Source of the DNA: Maratus speciosus
Lineage: Eukaryota; Arthropoda; Arachnida; Araneae; Salticidae
Direction: 5' to 3'
Assembly (NCBI GenBank): GCA_963932465.1
Contig: OZ010799.1
Span: forward strand, 280,905,083 to 280,969,082
DNA: 64,000 nucleotides
Part shown: piece by piece, positions 45,507 to 56,338 of the stretch
How positions within the stretch are numbered: position 1 is the first letter of the stretch
How the letters are laid out: the number at the start of each line of letters is the position of its first letter
Program-made: the position numbers and the translations under genes
Notes under the pieces: model-generated
Database searches by the model: none
What the model was told of the DNA's origin: nothing
The model's input: only the letters and a program-made list of their open reading frames with translations

Positions 45507-47978
45507 ATGAAATATATTAAATGAAAAGATAAACGTTGTAAAACATGATTGGTGAGTCGTGCCGAGGCTGTTGATATACCATCAGGTTATTGTACATTTT
45601 GCAAGTTTAATAATGTTGTTTATAAGATTACATGTATGACTTGTTCGCAGGCTTATGTTGGTGAGACTTCTGGTTCTCTTAATATTAGAATTAACAATCA
45701 CAGATCAAATGTTTACAATGATGATTTACAATATCCATCTTTTGAAATTATGCATTTTAAGATACATACTTTTGATAACATTTTGATTGAAATTTTGGCA
45801 CATGTTGAGAATCAGAATGAGCGTTTGAAAATAGAAAATGATTTCATTTTGAAACACAGGACTTTATATCCTTATGGTCTAAATACAGTTTTAAATTCTT
45901 ACAATATAAAAAGTATTGATAATGTTTATAGTTTTTTAAATTTGTTTAGTAAATTGAAAATTAAAAGAGATACCAGGGGATCACATATGTTATCCAATAA
46001 ATTAAATTGTTTAGTGCCAGAGGATTGGATCTGTAATGTTGAAAAAGATTTTGTAGTAAATTTCAGTATTAAAAATGTAAAAAAAGCAGTATTCACACTT
46101 AAGCTTAAAATTTTAAACAAAATTAGGAAAGCTAGTAAAAGTTATAAATTTTCTAATTTGCATTTTAGAGACCTGCTTTTTGACTTTATTAATTTTAGAT
46201 TAAAGAATTTTTTGGATTCCAAAACTGACAGGGTTTTCTTTACTTTGAATTTTCAACAGAAGTCTTTCGACAATTTTAAAATTAGAGATTTTTTTAGATA
46301 TTATGACACTTTTTTCCCTCTTAGAGATGTTGATATAGCTGTTGCTTATAAATATAACATTCCTCTTTGTAAAAAATTGTTCAATTATAGATCTCTTGCT
46401 TTTTCTGATGAAATTCCTGAAACATGTAAATGTGACACAGATTTCTTAGATTTTATTGATGATTTCCATAAACATGTTATTACTGGAAATTTAGATATTA
46501 TACAGAACAAAAATTTACATTTTATGATGGGATTAGGTACTAAGTTTAGATTAAATAAAACAATTAGCAAGAAAACGGCTATTCAGATTTTTGAAAGGGA
46601 TGTAAAAAAATTTATTATGCAATTATGTTACAGATTTAACACCCCCTTTGAAGCTTTTTTTGAATGGGAGTGGCATATTTTAAAGGAATTTGAGTTTTTT
46701 GTTAATAATTATTTGAACAGTAAGGATTATGTTTATCATAGTCTCAATAAAGAAGATTTAAATTATATTCAATTTTTACATAACAATTTTGTAATAGTAC
46801 CTGTGGACAAAGCGGCTTCAAATTATGCAATCATTTGAAAGCTTTTTTACATTGATAAAGTTAAAAATGAGTTAAATAATAGTAAATTTTATAGGGAATG
46901 TAAATTAAGTCACAAGGTTGTGGTAAACAAATTTAATGCATACACCAAGAAGGCTAGAAAAATGTATTCATATAATTTTGCTGTTAATAATCATCATACT
47001 TTTCCATTTCTGTTTATGACCCCAAAATTTCACAAGACGCCTATTAAATTCAGATTTATATGTTGTAATTCAAGAGGTATAGGTAAAAGTTTAAATGTTA
47101 AGTTACAGGAGTTTTTGAAGCGCATCTATGGTTTTTTGAAGTTTAAATATAGAAATACTAGCTATTTTTGGTGTATAGACAATAGCAATGAGGTTTTAAA
47201 TAAAATTAAAAAAACGCCCATAACGCCCACAAATTTGTATACCTATGATTTTGAAAACCTTTTTTCTAATATACCTATAGATTTACTTTATGATACACTA
47301 AAAAATATTTTTGATATGTTCTGTATTGAGGAGGAGCTTGGAATTAAAAGAGATTTTTTCTTGAGTTTATGTAATTTCTGTTTTCTTAATAATTTCATTA
47401 CTTTCAATAGCTCATTTTTCTACCAGGTATGTGGTATCGGTATGGGAACTAATTTTTCGAGTTCTGCTGCAAATCTGTTTCTTTTTTATTATGAATTTAA
47501 TTATGTTTTAAACAGTAATAAGAGTTATTCAGTTTTAAGGTATATCGATGATTTAATAATATTCGATGACAAACTTTTGGTATCGATTAACGATATCTAT
47601 CCTCCATGTTTAAAATTAAATAAGGCTTCTGTTGATAATTTACATGTTAATTTTTTGGATTTAGACATTTTAATTAATGATAATAATATACTAATTAAGC
47701 TTTTTGATAAACGGGATTTTTTTAATTTTAATACTCATTCGATGCCACACTGGTATTCAAATTTAAGTAAGAAGGTTTTTAATAACATCATTGTGGGACA
47801 AAATAATAGATTTTATAGAATTTGTAGTAATAGAGAATTTTTGAGTTCACAGATTTTTAAATTTACTGCTAATCTTTTTTATAATAATTTATTTCCATAC
47901 CAGTTTATTTTTCATTATGTAAATCAACTTAACAAGTGTTTTATAAAGTGGCAACAGCTAAGCGGCCAAACACCGTAA
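45507..47978 (+). CDS. Naiad-type Penelope-like protein (endonuclease-RT), selenocysteine-recoded
   Basis: The 823-residue protein needs three UGA codons read through: residues 6, 14 and 444 (45522, 45546, 46836); no other stop precedes UAA at 47976. ATG 45507 is the first after TAA 45438. The N-terminus MKYIKUKDKRCKTU fits the CxKxRCKTC zinc motif of related elements, with both outer cysteines as UGA. The GIY-YIG nuclease (about 29-120) shows VVY 37-39, YVG 50-52, Arg61 and ENDFILK. CKC 307-309 is the Naiad linker motif. The RT (about 430-800) shows VPVDKAASN, PKFHKTPIKFRF, Asp581 in YTYDFENLFSN, GIGMGTNFSS and YIDD 679-682. Residue 444 (NYAIIUKLFYIDKV) aligns with a Cys in other Penelope RTs. 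It would nick DNA and reverse-transcribe its own RNA in the nucleus. Permuted domain order defines Naiad/Chlamys; spider Naiads are known selenoproteins. A degraded copy with three coincident stops is the less likely alternative. Confidence 0.9.
45522..45524 (+). other. Putative Sec codon 1 (UGA, residue 6)
   Basis: In-frame TGA in MKYIK-U-KDKRCKT. Related proteins have the first cysteine of the CxKxRCKTC motif here. Its closeness to the start codon is unusual and makes the exact N-terminus the least certain part. Confidence 0.65.
45546..45548 (+). other. Putative Sec codon 2 (UGA, residue 14)
   Basis: In-frame TGA in KRCKT-U-LVSRA, at the last cysteine of the CxxC pair. The next in-frame ATG downstream (45636) would start after the GIY part of the nuclease, so translation must cross this codon to make an intact enzyme. 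Confidence 0.75.
46836..46838 (+). other. Putative Sec codon 3 (UGA, residue 444)
   Basis: In-frame TGA in NYAII-U-KLFYIDKV. Open reading continues in the same frame on both sides for over 340 codons. The position equals the Cys in the 'DKAANNVVFVCKKYY'-like motif of other Penelope-family RTs. Confidence 0.85.
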
Positions 47979-48761
47979 TGGACGCCAAGGTAGCTGCTTG
48001 AATAAAATGAAGGGTGTGGACTAAAGTCTTTAAGAACGTCTGCATGTTGATGTGCTTCAAGTAGAAACTGCGGTGACTTGGAAAGAAAATTAATGATTAT
48101 GAGGATAATGGAAAGACAAGTCTTCACGACGCTGGTCTAACTTGGATTATGGCCTTGCTTGCAACTCCTGCTGATGGAAAGAAGTGGAGCGTAGTGATTG
48201 TTTTAAAGGTAGCAAGTTTTTTTCAGGTCTTCATGGGTAAAGGTGGGGATATGGCCTTCTCACATGTTCAATACTTCTAATTGCTTAATGAATTAGTCAT
48301 ATTAAAAAAGGATTTTTAAAAAAAATTTTTATTAATTTTTATTTACGTTTTATAAGCTAAATCGGTTTTCTTGGATTTGAATTGGTTGGTTATATTTGTT
48401 TTTGATTCGTTAAAATTATAAAATAGCTTTTTTATGTTGTGTTTTTGAAAGTTTAAATCTATTGTTATACTTTTGGAGTATGTGGGTTGGCCATATCTTG
48501 CGAAACCCGTGAGGATCCAATTTCTGTTTTTGATACCTGCTTTTTTCACTCCTCCCACTTTCTGAAGAGCAGGGAGTGGTTTGTTTGTTGTTTTTTCGTT
48601 ATAAATTTTCATGGATTTTTATTGTTGTTTTGCACCCTCTTTTCATAATAATTTTCATAGTCATTCACTTTTATTAGAGATATATTCACTTAGTGCATAT
48701 AAGAAGCTGCGTTGCGCCTGATGCACTGGGTTATTTGTTTTTAAAAATTTTTTTTGAAAGC

Positions 48762-48769
<8 letters not shown>
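47741..48769 (+). repeat. Naiad downstream pseudo-LTR
   Basis: This is the 3' end of the full-length unit, repeated upstream at 44303-45331. It covers the last 79 codons, the SECIS and about 790 bases of 3' untranslated sequence, and ends at 'agcattata' in the (TA)n tract. No hammerhead core (CTGATGA...GAAA) was found, in line with reports that Naiads lack one. Confidence 0.93.
47994..48064 (+). promoter_or_regulatory. SECIS element (selenocysteine insertion)
   Basis: Helix I pairs 47994-48002 with 48056-48064 (9 pairs, one G-U). Five-base internal loops follow on each side. The quartet is AUGA 48007-48010 with GA 48049-48050. Helix II pairs 48011-48021 with 48038-48048 (11 positions, one G-G mismatch, several G-U). 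The apical loop 48022-48037 begins UAAA, 12 bases after the UGA, the distance seen in known SECIS elements. It begins 15 bases after the UAA stop. In the cell it would recruit SBP2/eEFSec to recode UGA. Identical sequences lie at 44556-44626 (+) and 43979-44049 (-). Confidence 0.85.

Positions 48770-48790
<21 letters not shown>
48763..48790. repeat. (TA)n at the right edge of the Naiad insertion
   Basis: A short TA run directly follows the element's 3' end. With the tract at 43261-43363 it marks the microsatellite target. Confidence 0.9.
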
Positions 48791-48796
<6 letters not shown>

Positions 48797-49776
48797 TATA
48801 TTTTTTTTATTTAAGAATATTTTTATAGTAAAAAATATTTTTCATGAGAAATCTAAATTGCTAAAAACACGAATAAACTCGGTGAAAAAAAACCATTTAT
48901 GTTTATCCCCTGAGCAATGCAATATTCAGAGTGGCGAGTGGTCAGGAAAAAACACAGTTAAAAAAAGAGGGAACCACCAGTATTTTCTTCTAGAAAACGC
49001 TAGGAATAATATAAAGGGATTAAAGAAGGAGGATTTCTCTTTAACAAAATACTGGTAATTAACACCTTTTTTTAATGTGTTTTCCAGAGTTGATGCCCGC
49101 CAGACCAAAAAAATTATAAAACACGTGTAGAGGTCGTCGTCCAGAACTAGCTTTTGTAGAATACTTCCATGCCATTTGGTCGAGCACGTGAGACACCAAA
49201 TTTTGTAGAATTATAGAACTTTACAGTTTCTGGGAAGTGCTTATCACCAGTTTTAAATGTAACCGATGTTTGCCGGGAACTTAGAATTAAAACATATTTA
49301 TTTTTCTTTTATTGATAAACTCAACGTAATATCATCTTTGGCAAGAATTTGACTACTGTACAAAGCCTTTTTTTCAGATTTTATGACCTGTGGAATTTTG
49401 TTTTTTGTCCACAATTGACTGTGCCAACAATACTTGTTTTTGGTGACTTCAGCTTTTCTGAAAGGGGCAGTGAAGCAAATAAGTTATCTGTGGTAATGTT
49501 GCAACCATTGTTGAAGTATGGACTGTTGCAACATCTACTAGATAAAATGTGCATTAAAATTGACAGCGGTCATTTTGACCGTTCCTGCGGCTCTAGGTAT
49601 ACTACTGAAATACTTCATAAATTTTGGCTGACTGGAAAATTTATCACTGGCATACCATAGCTTTTCGAATTATAGGAAAAGTCATGGAAACTGAAAGTTA
49701 TACTGAAAATAGAAACAAATTGGTACGGAATGAAAGTTTCGAAACGGTCAAAATGACCGATATGGCGGTTCTAGTG
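48791..49776. other. Right part of the piggyBac-like element
   Basis: Non-coding with frames of 121, 103 and 74 codons (48693-49058, 49349-49660, 49624-49848) that show no piggyBac DDD motifs or any family I recognise. A small inverted pair 'accagtattttc'/'aaaatactggt' lies at 48977-49055. Confidence 0.5.
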
Positions 49777-49780
49777 TTAA

Positions 49781-50420
49781 AAGTAGACTTTATTTCCAAT
49801 CGTTTGGTACCAGTAAGTTTCTTCTACAGTAATTTGTTGCAGAGTTAATAGACGGTGTTTACTTTTTTTTTATCTTCCACGACTGTACATTCACGACTGA
49901 CTGGCATAACAGTATTTTTCAGTATTAAACAGTATTTTTCTTTAACCTACCTTCCTGTAATCGACTCGTTTTTATTATTTATTCTGTTCGATTAGAACCA
50001 GAAATATTAAAAAAAAATTTACATGAAAACCACATAAAATTAAGTTCAATAAATATGTTGAATATTTTTATATAAAAATTATGGTTTACATGTTTTTAAT
50101 AAAGGTTGAGTAAATTTTAAACGGGGTGTTGAGCTGATGTAATTTCACTGAAATTGGACAGAAGTGACAGGAACAGTAGTAACAAATTTCAGATAATTGT
50201 TTATGTGCTCATATTACGTTAATCTTAATCCTCTCTTACGCAAATTTTATTCGGTCTGCACCACTTTTTTATAAGAAGTATCCTTTAAGTACACAATTTC
50301 AAAAATGCTTTTATAAAATGAGGCAAATTTTATTTTAATTTATTAATGGTACCCAAAACAAATTCTGCAAAGAAAGATGATGTCGCCGCAGCGGCGACAA
50401 CGGAGTGCAAAGGTTTAATA
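49781..50420. repeat. Repeat E right half, then piggyBac-type MITE fragment
   Basis: 49781-49890 resumes repeat E. About 50241-50418 ends 'cgccgcagcggcgacaacgg' then 'agtgcaaagg' and TTTAA, like the right end of the MITE at 38142-38473; its left end is decayed. No gene. Confidence 0.6.
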
Positions 50421-52518
50421 AGACTGCAATATGATATTTAGAACTAAACAGAAGTTTGTCATCTCATGACAAAATCATAAATAAATAAAAATAATAATTA
50501 GTAAAATCTAAGTATGGGGCAGTAGTGAGAGATAATAAACATATTCTTATCTTTCTATCTATTTCATATGACTACTTTCGAAGTCCTGATAGTTGAACCA
50601 TGTGACTTTCACAGTAATCAAGATCGGTTATGTTACTAAATGTCACTGTACTCCGAATGGTATCTGACATCTTTATGGCCACATGAGCAGTTTTATACAA
50701 GGTGACAGCAGTGACATAAAATATATGGGACAACATTTCTCTGGCCAGAATAAATGTAAAACTATTTAAAATTTACGATAAAATTTCTTTATTTTATACT
50801 TTGTAAGGTAATTTTTAAATTTGTATAGCAAAATTTCGAAAGATAATTTGTCATTACACTTAATTTGTTTCAGAAGTTCAGTGTATGTTTTAGAGAACAA
50901 GGGACAGAGTGACAGTTTCAGTATTTAAAATATTATTGGAGTAAAATTTACAGTTATTTCCTAGAAAATTCTTTTCGAAATTGTAGAAATGTATTATAGA
51001 ATGCATTTTATGCTAACAAAAATTATATATGTTATAAAAAACTCCTTTTATTTTATTTATGTAATCTAACGATTCGTATATCTCTTTTCTTTTCTGTCGC
51101 TAGAAGGCCTAACGTGTTTCCATGGAAATAGGTTTTGATGGTATATAGACATTCTAAGATGTTCTATGATGTTCTTCATAATTGAGTGTTGATTGTATTA
51201 TGTAAAGGTGATGTCTGCTGTTTTGTCCAGATAAATGTATATATTATGTGAAAGGGGTTGCTGCATTATTTATTTGACGGTCATGTCTTTATTTACTACA
51301 AGCCAAACCTGTGCTACTGAGAAAAGTAAGCATGAACTTTATTTGTTTAAACAAGTATAATGTATAATCTATTACTGTTTATATTAAAAAGAAAGTTCAC
51401 CAACTGCTTACAATATAAACTATAAAATGTAGCATACAACCCCAACAGAACAAATTATTCCCTTATTAGAGAATTAGCCATATCAACTAAATTATTTTCC
51501 AGTATTTCAAAACACGGATTTCATACAAAATTGACTGTAGCCAATGCGTTAAGCATCTTAGAAGTGAAGTGGATTTTGTGATTGAATTAGAATCGATGCG
51601 GGAATTAATAAATTCCAACTGTAGTCAGAAATTATTAGTACCAATATTTATAACAGGGTTCCTACGCTTCAAGGACTTTCAAGCACCTTTTACCAGAATT
51701 TTCGTAAAGTAATATTTGCCTTATTTAAATAAAATGAAGTTTATCTTCAGATATAGCGACCAGTACTTTACAAAATTTCTGGTAATAAAATACCTAAAAT
51801 CCCCTGAATTATTTGATGCGTACAAACACGGTATAAACGTATTGTGTGTTATTTCGTATTATTATTACTGAATATACAATCATTAATTTCAAACATTTAA
51901 AACTCTTTTTAACATTGTTTGTATCATATTGGAAGTTTTAAGTTTATAATTTTATTATCATAACTTTTCAACGAAAAATATAATTTAACGAATACTACTT
52001 GGATCCTAAAAATCCATTACTGACTTCTGAAATAGAACACAACATAATATTTTTTAAGAGTACATAAAAGCATGCATCTTGATTTAGAATATTCCATGAT
52101 TAAAATCCTGCTTCAAAGACTTTAAGTGACGATAATCAAATCAAAGGAAATAATGGATATTTATTTCGAAGGCCTTTTTATTTAATTTATTCATGGCTCA
52201 TGAAAATAGGCTGAGTGTACTATTAACGTATCACTATAACTACATTATTCTAAGCATCGATATTAAAATAAGGCGCATATTATGAGTACTCAGACTTTTG
52301 AAAATACTTTGTATTATTTCGTATTTTTATCAGTACAACTTTACTAAACATTTTTTTGGAGCTGTAAATATTTCTTCAAATTTAATATTAAAAACTTTTA
52401 GAGTAAATTGTAAAAATATTTGTTTACGTTTTCTTTTAAATACTTTTAATTAAAAATAAATAAAATTTTGTTTAAACAAGATATACTAATTCGGGATTTT
52501 CAAAAATATGATTGGATA
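50421..52518. other. Non-coding, nothing recognised
   Basis: About 2 kb of AT-rich sequence with no convincing open frame or repeat terminus. It is the longest stretch without a mobile-element signature and could be intron or intergenic DNA. Confidence 0.35.
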
Positions 52519-52521
52519 TGT

Positions 52522-53092
52522 AGGGTGGCCCATCTGTTGGTTCTTTTTTGAACTACGAATATTTCACAGGCTATTTGTGCCAGCTGTCATGTGTCATGCA
52601 TGTATGAACTGTCAAATATCTGCCATTTGTAATTATGCATGCCATTTGTATGACAAGTCGGTGCAACGTCCCGCACTGCTCCCCAAACCATCAACTTATT
52701 GGACGAGAAATTTCCAGATCGCGTAATTTCAAGAAATTCTGTTGTGAATTGGCCGCCAAGATCGTACGATTTAACCCGAATGGATTATTTTATTTGGGAG
52801 TTTCTGAAGAGAAAAGTGTACGACAATGCCGCCGCACAATCCAAGACCTCAAACGTAACATCCGGACTGAAATTTTGGCCATAGATTCTCCCATTCAGGG
52901 AAAAGTCATAGAAAATTTTGATGTCCGGATGATGGCATGCAAGCGGAGCCGCGGTGGCCATATGTGCGACATTGTATTCCATACAAAAATGGCATAGACC
53001 CACCTTCCATGTTCAATAAAGAATTTCGATTTTCACTCATAAAAAAATGCATTTTCTTTGATTATAAAAATAAACGTTCATATGTATCACCC
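52522..53092 (+). mobile_element. Internally deleted mariner-like element
   Basis: The left end GGGTGGCCCATCTG and the reversed right end GGGTGATACATATG are imperfect inverted repeats. The element keeps only the 3' half of the transposase frame (52654-52997). It cannot move by itself. Confidence 0.6.
52654..52997 (+). pseudogene. mariner-like transposase, C-terminal half
   Basis: The reading begins QVGATSRTAPQTINLLD (the family has QDGATCHTA..T..LL, so the second catalytic Asp has become Val), then NWPPRSYDLTRMDYFIW (the PPRSPDLTPLDFFLW motif with the third acidic residue), KRKVYD, and after a frameshift near 52830 TIQDLKRNIRTEI...KRSRGGHMCDIVFHTK to a stop at 52995-52997. It resembles transposases common in arthropod genomes. 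It is inactive because of the lost Asp, the frameshift and the missing N-terminal half. Confidence 0.85.
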
Positions 53093-53516
53093 GAAACTTG
53101 TGTTTCGCGCAGGAGTATAAAAAATGTATTAGATATATCAATTTAATATCCTATATAAATATTGTTAAAATATTGTACTTTAATTCAAACCTAAAATAGT
53201 AATCAAGTTTACAGATGAAAATAATTTTTCAGCCTATTAAAAAATGAAATACAAAATTTATGATAAAATTTCGATAAAAAATAATATATTACAGATACTT
53301 AAATAAAAATATGTAGGGGTTATAAAGATATATAAAATACAATATAAAACAAAATATTAAGTTTCTATGTTACTTAGATTTTTAAAAAAATGATGCGTGT
53401 AATGTCAAAAATATCTTTTTGAGAAAAATGACTTTAAAGATCAAATTTAACTTGATATGGATAGATGTCTCCCCTTGTTTTTATAAAACCGATTCTCATT
53501 GGAGTATAGTCAAATG
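53093..53516. other. Non-coding, nothing recognised
   Basis: AT-rich spacer between the mariner remnant and repeat F. Confidence 0.35.
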
Positions 53517-53912
53517 TTTTTAGGTACGTTCGTAATTATATAAATACGTAGCACCTACAGCCGTCGTTCAGTCCGTCCGTCTGTATATAACGGAGCAAAA
53601 ACGACCCAACCGAATGGTCTGAAATTTTAAATATATAATCGTGGCAAAATTTTGTCGAGTCATTTCAAATTTTATCAAAATTGGATACATAGTTTAATTA
53701 CAGAGACAGTCAAAAGTTTTCCGTTGCATTACGGCTAATGGGAATAAGTTATTTCAAGTGCATTTCAATGATGCTACAACCTTCCGAACAGAATGAAATT
53801 GATAGGCACTTATGAAGTGCACTAAAATAAACATTCAGTGCAATATGTGGTGCAAAAAATATTTATAAAACTAGTTATAGTACGAAGGCACTTCATTTGC
53901 CAACTTTGACGC
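53517..53912. repeat. Dispersed repeat F, uninterrupted copy
   Basis: It joins directly the two parts that at 33236-33440 and 37548-37785 are about 4.1 kb apart ('tagtttaattacagagacag' at 53690). It is itself interrupted at 53912 by the next element. Confidence 0.75.
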
Positions 53913-56338
53913 GGGTCAATCCATTTCAAGTGGTCCTGCACTAATTGCTCGACCATTTTTAAAAAATCGGAAATTTTTTATACAACAACCCTAACATGAT
54001 AGAAGTTCAAAATGACTATTATTTTAATTTTATTAATTTTTGTTTGTGCATGGCGGCCATCTTTGTTTCATCGTCTGAAGCAGTTTTCTCACGAGAAGGG
54101 TTTACGGAATTGCAAATAATTTATCGTTTATTTATCCAATTCAACTGCGGATTAAAGCAATTTGTACAGAATACATTGGGCTAAAAATCTGGTAATGGAG
54201 TAGTTTCCGAAACTAACTGCTTATTGGTAAAATTTAAGTATAAAATTTCCATTTTTTTCCAAAATTTGTCCGTTTACAACAGGAAATTTTTCTAGCAAGG
54301 AATACTGTCAACATGACATAATTTGTTTTACAAATAGGCTGAAAGTACTTGTACTCACACGCCGAGTTCTAGATCAGGGACTTGCTTTCTCTTCGCTAAA
54401 AAAAAATCCCAAATTTTTCAAAATTGACAAAAATCGCACTTTTCAGGCTTTGATATCTCTGGTGGGGCGCGAGATAAAAATCTGAATTTTGTTTTAATAA
54501 GAGTATTGTATGGTAGTGTTATGCACAAGAAATTTCAAGATGGAGATTTGACTACAAGCTGAGATATGTCAAGGGCAACATGTCAAAACAATACTGCCAA
54601 ACTATTGTTTTGCTGTAGTCACAGCTAAGTATTTATCTTAGAGAGTCATTTAAATTTATGTTTTTGATTATCTTTAAATAATAGTAAGAGAAAATAAAGC
54701 CCTTTGCAAAGCTTAGCAATTAAAAAAATAATAATAATTATGCCTAAGTCCATACATTTTGTATGGTTTCAGTAATTTTTGTTGTAAGTAATTTTTGTAA
54801 CTAAAAGAAACCTCAGCACTTTTACATAAAGAAACAAAATATTTTTATACAAGACCTGAGACAAAAACAACATAGGGAAAAATAAAAGCTGTTAATGTTG
54901 TCATACTTGTTGAGACATGATCAAACGTGTCAAAACACATTCTTGCTTGTTGGTTCAAAAACCACAATTTTGATCTTTCTCAAAATTTTATTTGTAGGAA
55001 CCAAGTCTTGTCATTTCTTGATAACTTGATTGAAGATCTTGGCCCTGCTGGCTCATAGAAATATACTTTGAAATCACTATGTGCAAGTCTCAATTTATTA
55101 ATAATTCCTAGCTTACTTCTTATGAAAAAATGTGATTTTTCTGTAGTATAAATTTTGAAAAGGCTTTGGGTATCGTTACTTTCTGAAAATTACTTGAGGC
55201 TGATGCATGGTAACATCGCATAATGTTTCATTTACAGGAACATACTTATGGTAGGAACAAGTTTCAGGGACTGGCAAGCAGCATTAAAATTGTGGTTTTT
55301 AAACCAACAAGCAGGAATGTGTTTTGACACGTTTGATCATGTCTCAACAAGTATGCCAACATTAACAGCTTTTCTCTTTCCCTATTCTGTTTTTGTCTCA
55401 GGTCTTGTATATATATATATATATATATATAAGTGATGAGGTTTCTTTTAGTTACTAAAATTACAACAAAAATTACTGATACCATACAAAATGTAAGCCA
55501 TAATTATTTGGGAATAATTATTTTTTAAATTAATTGCAAAATATTTATTTTCTGTTACTATTATTTAAAGATAATCTAAAAAATAAATTTATATGATACT
55601 CTGAGATAAATACTTAGCTGTGACTATAACAAATCAATAGTTTGGCAGTATTGTTTTGACATGTTGCCCTTGCCATATCTCAGCTTGTAGTCAAATCTCC
55701 ATCCTGAAATTTCTTGTGCATAACACTGCTATACAATACTCTTACAAAAAAAAAATTCAGATTTTTATCTCGTGCCCCACCAGAGATATCAAAGCCTGAA
55801 AAGCGCGATTTTTGTCATTTTTGAAAAATTTGGGATTTTTTTTTAGCGAAGAGAATGCAAGTCCCAGATCTGGAACTCGGCGTGTGAGTACAAGCACATT
55901 CGGTCTATTTGTAAACAAAATTATGTCATGTTGACAGTTTTTCTTGCTAGAAAAATTTCCTCTTGTAAATGGATAAATTTTGGGGAAAAACTGAAACTTT
56001 ATGTTTAAATTTTACCAATAAGCAGTTAGTTTCGAAAACTACTCCATTACCAAATTTTTAGCCCAATGTATTCTGTACAAATTGCTTTAATCCGCACTTG
56101 AATTGGATAAATAAACGATGAATTATTTACAATTCCGTAAACCCTTCTTGTGAGAAAATTGCTGCAGACGATGAAACAAAGATGGCCGCCATGCACAAAG
56201 AAAAATTAATAAAATTAAAATAATAGCCATTTTGAACTTCCATCATGTTAGGGTTGTTGTACAAAAAATTTCAGATTTTTAAAAAATGGTCGAGCAACGA
56301 ATATGACATTTTCTGGACCACTTGAAATGGATTGACCC
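53913..56338. mobile_element. Long-armed foldback element, 2.4 kb
   Basis: The inverted ends GGGTCAATCCATTTCAAGTG extend into arms of about 1.05-1.1 kb (53913 to about 55000; about 55285 to 56338), roughly 90% alike, with a spacer of under 300 bp containing (TA)n at 55408-55431 near one arm edge. The uninterrupted site 'tttgacgagcaacttcc' at 37768 shows the boundaries; ACG appears on both sides. Frames inside (53996-54184, 55248-55485) show no family motif. The superfamily is unknown. Confidence 0.85.

Noticed and set aside
46836..46838. Reading the Naiad as two separate genes or a nonsense-mutated pseudogene
   Set aside because: The frame is continuous on both sides, the codon is TGA at a Cys position, two more such TGAs occur upstream, and a SECIS follows the real stop.
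44303..48769. Hammerhead ribozyme in the pseudo-LTRs
   Set aside because: I searched for the CTGATGA...GAAA core and found only partial pieces (for example 'cctgatgcac'), without the required second core.
49349..49660. 103-codon frame as piggyBac transposase
   Set aside because: No DDD catalytic motifs or C-terminal cysteine cluster can be seen; similarity could not be supported by eye.
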